In this document: positions 9,382-19,439 of the stretch, piece after piece
How positions within the stretch are numbered: the first letter of the stretch is position 1
Layout of the letters: each line of letters opens with the position of its first letter
Assembly: GCA_963682175.1 (NCBI GenBank)
Contig: OY821772.1
Location: 17,600,743-17,664,742 of the forward strand
Reading direction: 5' to 3'
DNA length: 64,000 bases
Source: Triglochin maritima
Lineage: Eukaryota > Streptophyta > Magnoliopsida > Alismatales > Juncaginaceae
Program-made: the position numbers and the translations under genes
Notes under the pieces: generated by a model
What the model saw: the letters and a program-made list of their open reading frames with translations, nothing else
Told to the model about the DNA's origin: nothing
Databases searched by the model: none

Positions 9382-10485
9382 GGTGCTCTGTCCAGACGTT
9401 GGTTTGGACGATTCGAGTGGTTTTAATTTTTTGTTTTTAGTTTTTGTATGTTTCAGGGAACCTGAGGATCAAAGGGAAGCGACTGGAGGAATGGGAGAGC
9501 AAAAGACCCCAAAGTGACCGCCAATCAGCGGTCTAGGACCGCCAATTGGTGGCCTGGTGAGCCTCAATTGCTCTCAAATTTGTTCCAGTTGTTATGTTGT
9601 TCATTTTAGTTATCTGGGAGCACAATTTTGCATGCTGGACTTCTAGTTTGCTCCTAGATTTAATTTCAATCCCCTTTAATCAACTTGAACCATAAAACTC
9701 AAAGCAAAAGACTAGACTTCTTGCCATCTAGGTCATGCATCATGTGTAGACCTTGCATGCATTTGTCTTTTCTTTGCTTTATATTTTGTTGTTGATTGCT
9801 GGCGTTAGGTACGTGCACCCAAATCTCTCATTCATGCATGTTTCGATCATGCATTAGTTAGTAAGGTGCATCGGGACAAGAGTGAGTTGAGCGTTTGATT
9901 GGAGTGATTGATTGCTAGAATTAAGCTCAAAACACTACTAAGGAGGGGTTGTCCCATAAAGATAAGGTGGGGGATTTCATCACCCTTTCCTTGGCCCCAA
10001 AAATCACTCTTAATAAAGCCTTAACTAAAAGCAAGTAGACATTGGCCCTAGGATTTCGGACGCACTAGGAGAGTAATCTAGTTGACACCGCCATGGCCTG
10101 ATCGGCGTTGCCTACCTTGTCGATAGTAGGAGGTACTAGATCTCCGGATCTGGTATAACTTGCTGGGCATTGTGGTCCTCGTTGTAGGGAGGTGAGGCGT
10201 GTCGAGGCTGGTGAACTCGAAGTTAGGCGTCGTCTAGCCTAAGGACCCATTGCCTTACATTGTTTGAGTCGTGCTTGCTAGTTAGGCTTCTACCTGATCC
10301 TTTCACCCACGCTAGCTTTAGGGATTCTTCCCTTCTCCTCTGAGTCATCTTCTTCTCACCTACTTCTACATTTTAGTCTCCTCCCCTTTACACTCTCTGG
10401 TAGCGTTTTAGGGTCGAGTCGAGCACTTTTTACGAGTTTAGCCTCGTGGTGGTGAGAGTGGTCGACTCTAGAGTTGTTTGTGGAG
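9382..10485 (+). other. 5' leader of element 2
   Basis: A non-coding leader. Twin palindromes GACCGCCAATCAGCGGTC (9516-9533) and GACCGCCAATTGGTGGCC (9537-9554) lie ~135 bases after the primer site. Further along come the GGTACGTGCACCC block and a pyrimidine-rich tract before the ORF. Confidence 0.75.
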
Positions 10486-11979
10486 ATGGATGGTTACATG
10501 GGCGACCATCCATATGATTGTTGGTACCAGGACAATTCGTCCTTGTATTCCGGACCCATGCAACCGGGGGTGGCTCAGACGAACACCCCGTATGGTTGGG
10601 ATAATCTTCATTGTGTGACTGAGCAATCTTCATATAGGAGTAACATGAGAGAGGCACCGACTGCTAGACCACATTCTAGTTATGTCGGATCATATGCTGG
10701 TCAACAAACTGAGACATTACAACAAACTTTGGCCTCTTTCAAGCGTATGGCAGACGACATGAGTGCACCGGTGTCTCCAGTAGCCGTACCGTGCGACTGT
10801 TGTGGGTTGAGTGGTCATGTTATCGGGGAATGTCCTTATGTTCGCCCTGAGCCTGGGTATGAGCATACATTTTCCCAAAATGCTCAATGTGACCATTACG
10901 CATCCGCGTACAACCCGAGAGGGATGGATTCGTGGGAAGACATTTCGTATTCAAATTCTTATACATCATTTCCACCCCAGTATCCTCCTCCCGAATACCC
11001 AGAATTCTACCAACACCCCACTTCAAATCATTGGACTCATTCTCAGCCAATCAACACCCAACCCCAAAATTTCCCAAGCTCTGACTTGGACCTCATAGTT
11101 GACCGCATACCTGATTCCTTGAAACAAACTTTCCTTACGTTCATGGAAACCACTCAACAGTCCATACAAAATATGGCACTGCAAGTGAGTCAAATGTCGC
11201 AGCAATTATGTGAACGTGAGGAAAGTAACTTTTCTTGTCAACATGAGGATTCATCTTTTGATATCGAATTGCCACCACCACATCCACAAATTCAAAGCAC
11301 AATCTTTCAAAGTCAAACTCCTAGTCAGTCTGAGGGACTTGGGGTTTCAATTCACGATCACTTGGTGGACGATTCGATCCCAATTGAGAATAACATGGAC
11401 CAGCTTCAGTACGAGTCGGCACATGATTGTGCCTTATCTTCTTGTCTCGTGGCCCTTGAGCCACATGACCTTATTGTTGTACCACCTAAGGACTCTCCTC
11501 TAATGGAGCAAGAGCTCCCTAGTCCCCTCAATTTCAAACAACCTGATGAGAGTTTGCCTCTCACTATTGTTCCTGATCATCTTGGAAATGATGGAACATC
11601 AAACAACTACATTGCTCATGAGGGTATTAGGAATTCCTTGGAGGATACCTTGGGTATGAGACCCACTTTTTGTTTGCCTAGTGTGTCGGACATGCCTAAC
11701 GAGGTTCTTGACCTGGTTCCGACGCACCAGCCTGTTGGTTGGAGAGTTTGGATTGACGATCATAACTTCAGCAGTGCAACGGGAGAAATTCTTCTTCCGT
11801 TGCCCCTCATTTCCCAAACTCTTGAGAGGTTCAAGCTCTTTCAATTTGATCCTTTGAATGAGACGCCTTTGCGTCCAATTCATGAACCTCTCATTTCATC
11901 TGGTGCTCTTTGTGAAGGGGGCCCACACATGTGTATTCTTGCCCCGCGTGGTGTCATGTTCCCTTTCCAAGTGCATTGA
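10486..11979 (+). CDS. Deleted Gag-Pol-like protein with CCHC zinc knuckle (NC-RT-fragment fusion)
   Basis: This 497-codon ORF is the only intact copy of a protein found three times in the window. The frame stays open upstream to a TTG at 10474, but the ATG at 10486 is conserved in all copies. A CX2CX4HX4C knuckle (CDCC..H....C) lies near residue 105. The preceding NMREAP..AR segment and APV..VA-PC resemble element 3 Gag directly before its own knuckle. Residues ~330-365 (SSCLVALEP...ESLPL) match the element 3 linker before RT. Residues ~420-455 (WRVWIDD...PLPLISQTLERF) match the start of its RT. The end (HEPL.SS) weakly matches its integrase tail. Capsid, protease and the RT aspartates are absent. 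Possible roles are RNA binding and packaging. That is inference. Confidence 0.8.
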   Translation: MDGYMGDHPYDCWYQDNSSLYSGPMQPGVAQTNTPYGWDNLHCVTEQSSYRSNMREAPTARPHSSYVGSYAGQQTETLQQTLASFKRMADDMSAPVSPVAVPCDCCGLSGHVIGECPYVRPEPGYEHTFSQNAQCDHYASAYNPRGMDSWEDISYSNSYTSFPPQYPPPEYPEFYQHPTSNHWTHSQPINTQPQNFPSSDLDLIVDRIPDSLKQTFLTFMETTQQSIQNMALQVSQMSQQLCEREESNFSCQHEDSSFDIELPPPHPQIQSTIFQSQTPSQSEGLGVSIHDHLVDDSIPIENNMDQLQYESAHDCALSSCLVALEPHDLIVVPPKDSPLMEQELPSPLNFKQPDESLPLTIVPDHLGNDGTSNNYIAHEGIRNSLEDTLGMRPTFCLPSVSDMPNEVLDLVPTHQPVGWRVWIDDHNFSSATGEILLPLPLISQTLERFKLFQFDPLNETPLRPIHEPLISSGALCEGGPHMCILAPRGVMFPFQVH

Positions 11980-12327
11980 CCCACTCTTGAGGTTCCCATT
12001 TCATGTCTTTTGACAAATGAAGATGGGAACTTATGTTTGTACATAGTTATATAAAAAAAGAAAAAAAAAGAAAAAAGGTACAATAAAAGACTCCTTCAGT
12101 GAGCATCGATTGTTGGGAGCCCCAACCCTTGTGTATTTGGGCTCCATTTCTTTTACGTATTTGTATCCTTTCTTTAGCATCTCACAGGTTTTGAGGGAAT
12201 TCGGGTTTGTGTTCATCAACATGACCTTGAACTTCCCTTTGTACTTCATGTTGGTAAGATCTCTCCTTTTTCATGCATAAATCCATGTAGTATCTTGCCC
12301 ACATTCATTGAGGACAATGCATGAAGT

Positions 12328-12343
12328 AGGTGTGGGGGGGGTG
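12328..12343 (+). other. Internal polypurine-tract-like site, element 2
   Basis: AGGTGTGGGGGGGGTG follows CATTGAGGACAATGCATG. It is nearly the same as the terminal tract AGGTGTGGGGGTA at 13589-13600. Confidence 0.55.
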
Positions 12344-13433
12344 TTTTACGTGTGTACATAGTCGAGTCTTTTCTTTTGATTTTGTTTTCTTGTGTTTGCA
12401 TTTTTAGGGTCATGTTAGTGTGCTGCATTTAATATCGATATATCTGCTTGCCATGATCCTTGGGTGACTTGTCTTCTTTTGCTTGCCTAGTGCTTTAAAA
12501 TTTACACATTTCTTTCAAAATTTTCATGTGTTTACGAAAGAAAATGTTTTGTGGGATTTGCATGTGTTTAGCATGTGCAAAACTGTTGAGAGGCAAAGTA
12601 AAAAGAAAGCTCCCAAAATTGTCTTGAACTTGATGCATTAGGATATCTAGTACAGTGACTTTAGGATTTATCGAGTCGTTCGGATGCACCCCAGTTTTCC
12701 CGTGGGGTTGAGTAATCATAGGGTTTCAGTGCTCAAACATTTAATGAAGTCCACCCTGAACCTAGTGAGTCAATAATTCGTGTCTGTTAACTTAAGGAAG
12801 TTTGTTGTAGTCAAGGACCCTCTAAATCCTGTTGTGAGACATTAGTGTAGGGGTTTTGGTTCATGTGTAGATAAGAAATAAGTGAGTAGGTGTTCTCTCT
12901 TCTCGCACGGCTCCTATCACTCAGGAAAGTAGGTCTGAGGGGACTTTGTGCCTGGTGCTTTCGAGTCATCTGACTTGGGATGCGCCGACCGAACTCCCGT
13001 TACACGGGTGGTAGGGATTGCCCTATGTGGAGATTTGGGGAAAGGTGTACGTGATAGTGTAAGTCCTCATGGGCAATGATGCACGAAACCTGAACCTGGG
13101 AGAATGAAGCTCCAACTAATAAAAAGAAAAAGAAGAAAAAAAAGTGAAAAGAAACAAAAATAAAAAAAAATGGTAATGCAAATTAGAACCTTAATGAACT
13201 TTACACTTTGTAGCACTTGAGGATGTTGAGGTTGTCCATGTCTTTCACTTAATTCCTTATTTAACATGCACGAATGGTTCATTAGGTTAGAGGTGTGGAC
13301 TGATCACCTATATAGAGTCGGCCCGTAGCATTACCGCGTCCATTGATCGACAAAATATTTCCAACGAGTCGAGTGTCTAGATTGAATAATGCATCTTGTT
13401 CGGATTTTGTAGGTGTATCGGCTGAAAACCCTC

Positions 13434-13501
13434 AGGAGACAACACTCCTCCTCCTTGGCAACAAAGAGGTTTAACGGCTTGTTGCACATGGTAAGTGCAA
13501 C
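13434..13501 (+). other. Three-hairpin domain upstream of polypurine tract, element 2
   Basis: H1 13434-13449 is AGGAG/CTCCT. H2 13450-13469 is CCTCCTTG-GCAA-CAAAGAGG (GNRA loop, one mispair). H3 13481-13501 is GTTGCAC/GTGCAAC. Spacing is identical to element 1. Confidence 0.7.
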
Positions 13502-13588
13502 CGTGATTCCTACGAAAGTGAGTTAGGATTTCTTGTTTCTCGTTTGCTTTTCTTTTTCTTTGTTTTGCTCGGGACTAGCAAAAACTTA

Positions 13589-13602
13589 GGTGTGGGGGTA
13601 TT
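13589..13602 (+). other. Polypurine tract, element 2
   Basis: GGTGTGGGGGTATT directly precedes the 3' LTR TGATTGACATC. Confidence 0.8.
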
Positions 13603-15147
13603 TGATTGACATCATTTCATGCTCATATTTGTATCTATATCCATTATCTTACACCTAAGCAATGCTACGTGACGAGTTTTATGTTTAGTTTTCAGGAATA
13701 AAGAGGTTTGAAGAGAAGAACCATGAAAGGACCCAAAAGCAGGAAAAAAGGACTTAATTGTGAGACCTAGGGATTGAGATGCAATGGAGAAGGACCTGAT
13801 CGTCAGACCGAAGGACCTAAGAGAAAAACAGGAAACTCCACACCATCATGGGGAGTATTTTGGCAATTCGATTCGGGTCGGAGCTCCAACAGACCAAGTA
13901 GATGCATCCAAGACCAAGAAACACTTCCAGCAAAGCCCAACAGAAAACCCAGACGGATTTGGGCTTTATAGGCCGCCAATTGGCGGTCTGGATCATGCCA
14001 GATCCGCCCAAACTTCTCCTGGACTTGTATTAATGTTCGTTTAGGCTATTTTTTGTATTGGTTTAGTCCCACATCGGGGGATTGTCCTGGATTAGCTTTT
14101 TCCATGCTTATAAATAGAACTCTTCACCTCCCATTGTATCCATCTCTCTCTTTGGTGGCATCTTCCCTACTAAGAGTGAAGCCTTGAAGCAAAACTCTGG
14201 TGGAGGAAGAGCTGCTTGTAATTTGAGTGAGTTAATAATAGATGTTTTCTTTAGCTTGTTAATTCTTGCTTAGTTGATTTCCTTTTATGTGTTTTCTTTA
14301 GTGCTTGTTTTGTTTTATTTTTCTTTAATACTTCTTGTTTTCTTAGTTAACTTTCATTTCAGTATTATGCTTTCTTTTGTTAATATAGTTAGTGTAATGA
14401 GTAGTGAGTAGTTCCATCCCCATTTGGGGGGTGGAGAAATATGTGATATAATCATGTAGTGTATTAAGTGTGTCTTATCTTTATCCCTTGAGCTTTATAT
14501 AATTTCCATAACCATCTAATGGGTTTTCACTCTTATCTTTGATATGCTAATGCTCTTGAATGAAGCTTAGCTTATGCTTTGATTAGTGGACCTATTTTAT
14601 GGGGAATGATAAGGTTAGGATATGGATGAAGTTAATGTTGGAAGCACAATTTGTAGTGTATGTGCTCTTGTTGCCTTTACCTTAGCTAATGTCTTGTATG
14701 TTTTAATGATGTAGTCTTATCTTAATTCATGTGGAGGCATAGTAGGGTCTAGTCTTTATACTTGAGTTCATTTAGCTTCATTCCAATTATTGTCTTGTAT
14801 GTTTTAATGATGTAGTCTTATCTTAATTCATGTGGAGACAAAGTTGGATGTAGTTTTATGATTTCATGCACTACATGTTGTGAGGAGCTTAATTGAACAC
14901 ACACACACACACATCATCATATTCACATTAGTTCTCTACCCCCTATGGGGTTTAGTTTTTCTTGCTTCTTTTCCATTTCCATTTGCATCTTAATGTAGTT
15001 TAGTGTAATTAATACATCCTTTCTCTCCTTCTTTTAGCTCTCGCCTTCGAACAAACCAATCGTCGACACACCTCCCAGTGGACGAACCGTATTTGCCACT
15101 GCTACAACGCGGTCATGCACTTGCGGTTAATTTAAAACGATCAATCA
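13603..15147 (+). repeat. 3' LTR of element 2
   Basis: 1545 bases with the same termini as the 5' LTR. It differs by one palindrome unit fewer (13971-13988 only), a longer CA microsatellite at ~14897, and scattered substitutions. TATA lies at 14109-14116 and the LTR-end hairpin at 15098-15113. Confidence 0.93.
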
Positions 15148-15152
15148 GTGGG
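15148..15152 (+). repeat. Target-site duplication of element 2, right copy
   Basis: GTGGG matches 7790-7794. Confidence 0.9.
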
Positions 15153-16325
15153 CAACCCTAGCTGTTTTGGCACACTTTCTCCTTCCCTCCTCACACACAA
15201 TTTTACTCTCCTTCTCCCTCTTCCTCTTTGGGAACAGGCAACTCTTCAGGCAGCAACTCCGGCGATAGCAGCAACTTCCAACTAGTTAAGTACAACACGT
15301 TTCAACTTGCACGGGATGCAGTTTTCAGCAATCCGGAGCACGTCGATTACTTCAACTCAGGTATGCGCCCGAGCCAAGGGTGGGAGAGAGAGAGTTGGGG
15401 AGTTGGCAATGGGTTGGGCTGATGGTTGCTGGGTTGGTGGGGCTGTTTTGGAGAAAGCTTCATCGGTCACACGGTAGCCATGCACGCAACTATTGCTTGT
15501 GCTCCATGGCTGGTCAGCTGGACCACATGCTGGGGGCTTCAGACCTTGTCAAGGTCGAGTTTTCTAAGGTTTGGTAGGGTCCAGCAACTTCAGAGGTTGG
15601 AGGAAGGCTAGGGTTAGGGTTGCGGTTAGTGCAACCAAGTGTGTGTCCACGTGTGTGAGTTCCTTGATGTTTGAGGCAAGGTTAATGTGGTTTGATGGAA
15701 GTAGGGATGGTGCCTACTATCCGGAGTTGATGGCTCAGTGGTGGTGCACGGGAGTGATTCCCCATAGGCACCTCCAGCTGACCCATACCTTGTCCGACCA
15801 AGCCACAAACTTTATTCGCACGTTTTGTGCGATGTACTCATGCGGGTGCACTCGCCTTGACGTATAGGACCTGGTGATGGCATGCGTGGGATAGGCATGT
15901 TTTGGGAGTGTGCAAGCCATAGGTTTGACCATGACCCCCTCTCTGCTGACCACCCCCTCGTTGTTGACCACTCATCCAAAGGTTGGCTGACACGGGGTGC
16001 TCATGGAATGCGGCTGAAATCTCTCGTGTTGCCTTGCATGTTTTTGTTGATTTTGCTACACCTATAAGGCATGACTATTTTTAGTTGCTTCCTGATTTTT
16101 TTAATGATTTTATAGATTTATGAAGGGTCTGAAAGATGGGTGGATGCGTGTATATTATTGCTATATATTTTGCAATCTTGTGAAAACATTCGCATGATCG
16201 TGGCTTGTCGCTTTATCGATATCATGTCTTGTATACTTGCCATATTTGTGAATGCTATATATCAAGATCTTGTTGCCATACAGATGTGCATGCATGTTGT
16301 ATAGAGTGTTATGTTATGATGCTTA
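15153..16325 (+). repeat. Gypsy-type (Tekay/Del-like) LTR, part 2 of 3
   Basis: This continues the LTR begun at 7149, as shown by the element 2 target duplication. It contains a CAGGTATGC block, like the related LTR at ~36733, and TG-rich transcribed-type sequence. Open frames over 15228-15971 on both strands are short, overlap each other and show no family, so I do not call genes. Confidence 0.5.
16268..16325 (+). repeat. Left copy of a ~58-base direct repeat flanking a solo LTR
   Basis: The text starting ATCTTGTTGCCATACAGATG recurs directly after the solo LTR at 17771-17830. A normal target duplication would be 5 bases. Confidence 0.6.
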
Positions 16326-17770
16326 TGGATTGCTTCATAGCATATCATGCATCATATGCATGCTATATATCCTTATTTATACCTACATATTATGCTACTA
16401 GAGTGTTTGTTATTATATTTCAGGTATTAGGTAATAAATAAGAGAAGGGAAGAGAAAAGGGATGAAATGTTGGAAGAAATGACTTAAATGAAGCAAAATG
16501 GACCTATTTGTCATGCACAAGGACCCAACTGCAAGAGGGAAGGACCTGGATGTAAGCCCGAGGGACCAAATAGCAAATCGAAAAACTTCACACCATCATG
16601 AGGAGTATTTTGGGCAATTAGATTCGGGCGTAGACTCAAATAACCAATTCGGGTGCACTACACGTGGATAATTGAAGAAATAAATAAGACAACCGAAACC
16701 GGGTCGAATCCAACCCAAAGTGACAGCCAACTGGCTGCCCTAGACAGCCAATTGGTGGTCCAATATGCTCAGGATCCGACCCGACTTCATGTGGGTGTGT
16801 ATTATGTTGTTTGTAGCTATTTATAGAAGTTTCATTAGTCCCACATCGGGGAATTGTCCCTAGTTTCCTTTTTCATGCCTATAAATAGGACTCTTCTTCC
16901 TCCTTTGTAATCCACTCATTGTTTGGTGGCCATTCTCTCTAATTAGAGTAAGCCTTGGAGCAAAACTCAAGTGGAGAAGAACACTACTTGTAATGTGAGT
17001 CATGTAAATAAAATACTTCTTCATAGTTTTGTTTTAATGTTGTCTTTTTTTAATGCTTTCATGTTTAGTATAGTTTTGTTTTCTTAATCTTAGTATAATT
17101 AGTTATAATGTCTTTCCTTCTTAATATAGTTTGTAGCTTAATGAGTAGAGAGTAGATCCACACCATTTTGGGTGGAGGTGATGTAGATTATGTGATAGTG
17201 ATGTGTTCTTTTATTTGTGTCATTTCATGTGCTCAATAGGTACTTATCTCATGCTAGCTTTAGAGTTTATCTTGTTTCTTGTAGTAGTTTGATGGAAATG
17301 GCTTGTAATGTATGGATCCATGTTTGGTGCACATTCACATGAATGATTTAGGATGTATGTAGGATCAATTGAGGCTCTAGTGGCCACACTAGGTGCTTAT
17401 TGCATGCTTGACAATCTAAAATCAACCTCAACTTTATGTGAGATATGCATGTTCATGGTTTGCCATGTAGTGTTGTGTATTATACACTTAGATTCTACAT
17501 TAGCTTCTACTTGTATGCCACACAAACGACAGTTGTGCCTAATTGAAATGAAGACCTACTCACACACACACATACCTACACCTCCACTCTATGGGGGTTT
17601 AGTTTAATTGTAAATTCATTCATAGTTTAGTGTAATCAAACTTCTTCTCCTCTTATTTTCCACTTGACTTCTGAAGAACCAGAGTGTACACACCCCCTTG
17701 TGGATTCGAGTTGTATTTGCCACGTCTTCACCGAAGTCATGAACTTCGGGTATTTAAAACGATTCAATCA
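16326..17770 (+). repeat. Solo LTR, family B (plus strand)
   Basis: It matches, in reverse, 48910-50313. Twin palindromes GACAGCCAACTGGCTGCC (16722-16739) and GACAGCCAATTGGTGGTC (16743-16760) lie in U3. The CCCACATCGGGG block and a TATAAATAG box follow at ~16882. The end block GTATTTGCCACGTCTTCACC finishes in TTCAATCA. No primer site or interior adjoins it, hence solo. The start is diverged, so 16326 is approximate. Confidence 0.7.
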
Positions 17771-18547
17771 ATCTTGTTGCCATACAGATGTGCATGCATG
17801 TTATATAGTGTGGATGTTATGATGCGTACGCGTATAGATTTGTGGTGGACTCTCATAGCATGGTCATTGCATTGATTGTATTATACATGTCTATATATGT
17901 ATGAGTTGCATTACATGAATTCATGTGCATTTCTGAAATTATGGTTAATCTTGGGCACTATTGATTGTGGGGCCGACGGGCCTATTTGAAAGACCTCTAT
18001 GTAGAGAGGCATGGCGATGATTAAGGCATGGACGTGCACACTGTCATTTGCTACATGACAGGCATAATATCTTGCGATGGTATCATGTAGGATCTTTGCC
18101 ATAAGTTGGGGTGTCAATCTGGAAGACCACTTTGTGCCAAATGTTGGGTCACACTTTTGAAAATGCCCGCATTTTTTTTGTTTTTCCTTAGGTAGTTATG
18201 TCTCTGACAAGGGTTGGATTGGAGAACTTTTAGAGGATTTTGTACACGAGGGACACGTCGACCGGTTTCCATCAGTTATCTTTTGCTTCCACTAATTTGT
18301 TGTCATATTTCTTTAGTTGTTTCCATATATTGACCAACACATCCACCTTTTATGTATTGAATTCTGAGTTATTTCCATATATGCATATTTCCTTTTTTGG
18401 CTTGTGCCTCGTATTGTATATCCATGTATGTTTTTGTTCCCGGATGTATTCGTTTTATTGTTACTCCTTCAATCGTCACTGAGACTCTAATCGTGACATT
18501 CACTTCGACTCCCTAGCGTGTGTACCCACAAGATGTGAAATTGTATA
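17771..18547 (+). repeat. Gypsy-type (Tekay/Del-like) LTR, part 3 of 3
   Basis: Resumes with the repeated ATCTTGTTGCC segment. Blocks at 17940-18170 (GGCCGACGGGCC..., ACCACTTTGTGCC) and 18236-18290 (TACACGAGGGACACGTCGAC) match 38165-38365 and 38677-38700 of the related LTR in element 3. It ends where the TRIM begins. Confidence 0.55.
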
Positions 18548-18737
18548 TGTGACACCCCAAAGTTTAGTCTTATTGCCTAACATGAGAATGTTGTGGTGGG
18601 GTATAGTGACATGAGTGCACTACCACACAACTTACCAATTTAAGTATTTTGGCAATAGGTGGGTGTTGTGGGTCAGTGGGCTCGTGGGTGATGGACCGAG
18701 ACTCGGGCTCGATGCGGGCTGGGGACGTGACGTTACA
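18548..18737 (+). repeat. TRIM LTR copy 1
   Basis: Starts TGTGACACCCC and ends GACGTTACA. It is followed after three bases by a primer site with one mismatch to the Met-type consensus. Confidence 0.8.
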
Positions 18738-18861
18738 GAATCGTATCAGAGCCTATACCAGCCGGAATGTGGGAACGAAGTGCTACACCAAGAGGGTGGG
18801 AGGTCTAATGATTAACTGGTTTGACCCTGACATGAACGTGAGGTGTTCAAGTGAGGTAGGT

Positions 18862-19052
18862 TGTAACACCCCAAAGTTTAGTCCCACAATGCCGAACATG
18901 AGAATGTTGGGGTGGGATATAGTGACATGAGTACACTACCACAACACTTACCAACTTATGTTTTGTGGCAATAGGTGTGAGTGTGGGCGAGTGAGCTCAT
19001 GGGTGACGGACCGAGACCAGGCTCGATGTGGGCTCGGGGACCGGAAGTTACA
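18862..19052 (+). repeat. TRIM LTR copy 2 (shared middle LTR)
   Basis: Starts TGTAACACCCC and ends AAGTTACA. It serves as 3' LTR of the first unit and 5' LTR of the second. Confidence 0.8.
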
Positions 19053-19195
19053 AATGGTATGACAGCATAAACTAGTCGGAATTGTGGGAACTAAGCACTA
19101 CACCAAGAGGTTGGGAGCCACCTCTAGAATCCCACAACGGCTGGTGACTAACTAGATTGATCCTGACGAGGACATGGTGTTCAAGTGAGGTAGGT

Positions 19196-19388
19196 TGTAA
19201 CACCCCAAAGTTTAGTCCCACAATGCCCAATATGAGAATGTTGGGGTGGGATATAGTGTCATGAGTCCAATACCACAACACTTACCAACTTAAGTTTTCT
19301 GGGAATAGGTGGGTGTTGTGGGCCGATGGGCTCGTGGGTGACAGACCAGGACTCGAGCTCGATGCGGGCTCGGGGACGGGACGTTACA
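19196..19388 (+). repeat. TRIM LTR copy 3
   Basis: Starts TGTAACACCCC and ends GACGTTACA. Confidence 0.8.
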
Positions 19389-19439
19389 CAACATGATTAC
19401 AATTTCATACTCCAACACTTAAGAAAGCCTTGTGTACGT

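Larger units (their letters stand above)
11980..13587 (+). other. 3' non-coding region of element 2
   Basis: Collinear with element 1 and with the reverse of element 3. It contains an A-rich tract (12051-12080), an internal polypurine-like site (12328-12343), a second A-rich tract (13120-13170), and the three-hairpin domain. No conserved ORF is present. Confidence 0.75.
7795..15147 (+). mobile_element. Element 2: complete non-autonomous gypsy-type LTR retrotransposon
   Basis: A 7.35 kb element has LTRs at 7795-9357 and 13603-15147, a perfect tRNA-Asp-type primer site at 9364-9381, one open ~497-codon ORF (10486-11979), a 1.6 kb 3' non-coding tract, a polypurine tract at 13590-13600, and an exact 5-bp target duplication GTGGG. 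The termini are the inverted pair TGATTGA/TCAATCA. It has no protease, complete RT, RNase H or integrase core. It resembles a LARD or TR-GAG type element, with element 3-like elements as likely helpers. Confidence 0.93.
18548..19388 (+). mobile_element. Tandem TRIM: LTR-internal-LTR-internal-LTR
   Basis: Three ~190-base LTRs (18548-18737, 18862-19052, 19196-19388) start TGTAACACCCC or close to it and end GTTACA. They are separated by two ~125-145-base interiors. Each interior starts with an initiator-Met-type primer site (18741-18753 TCGTATCAGAGCC; 19055-19067 TGGTATGACAGC..) and ends in a polypurine stretch AAGTGAGGTAGG. There is no coding capacity. A matching target duplication is not evident. 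Confidence 0.82.

Noticed and set aside
15228..15971. Several overlapping 60-98 codon frames on both strands
   Set aside because: They overlap each other, have no shared domain, and lie in a retrotransposon LTR. They look like chance frames in GC-richer sequence.
18548..19388. Reading the TRIM array as a Cassandra element
   Set aside because: Cassandra LTRs carry a 5S rRNA-like promoter segment. I see none here, only similar TGTAACACCCC ends.
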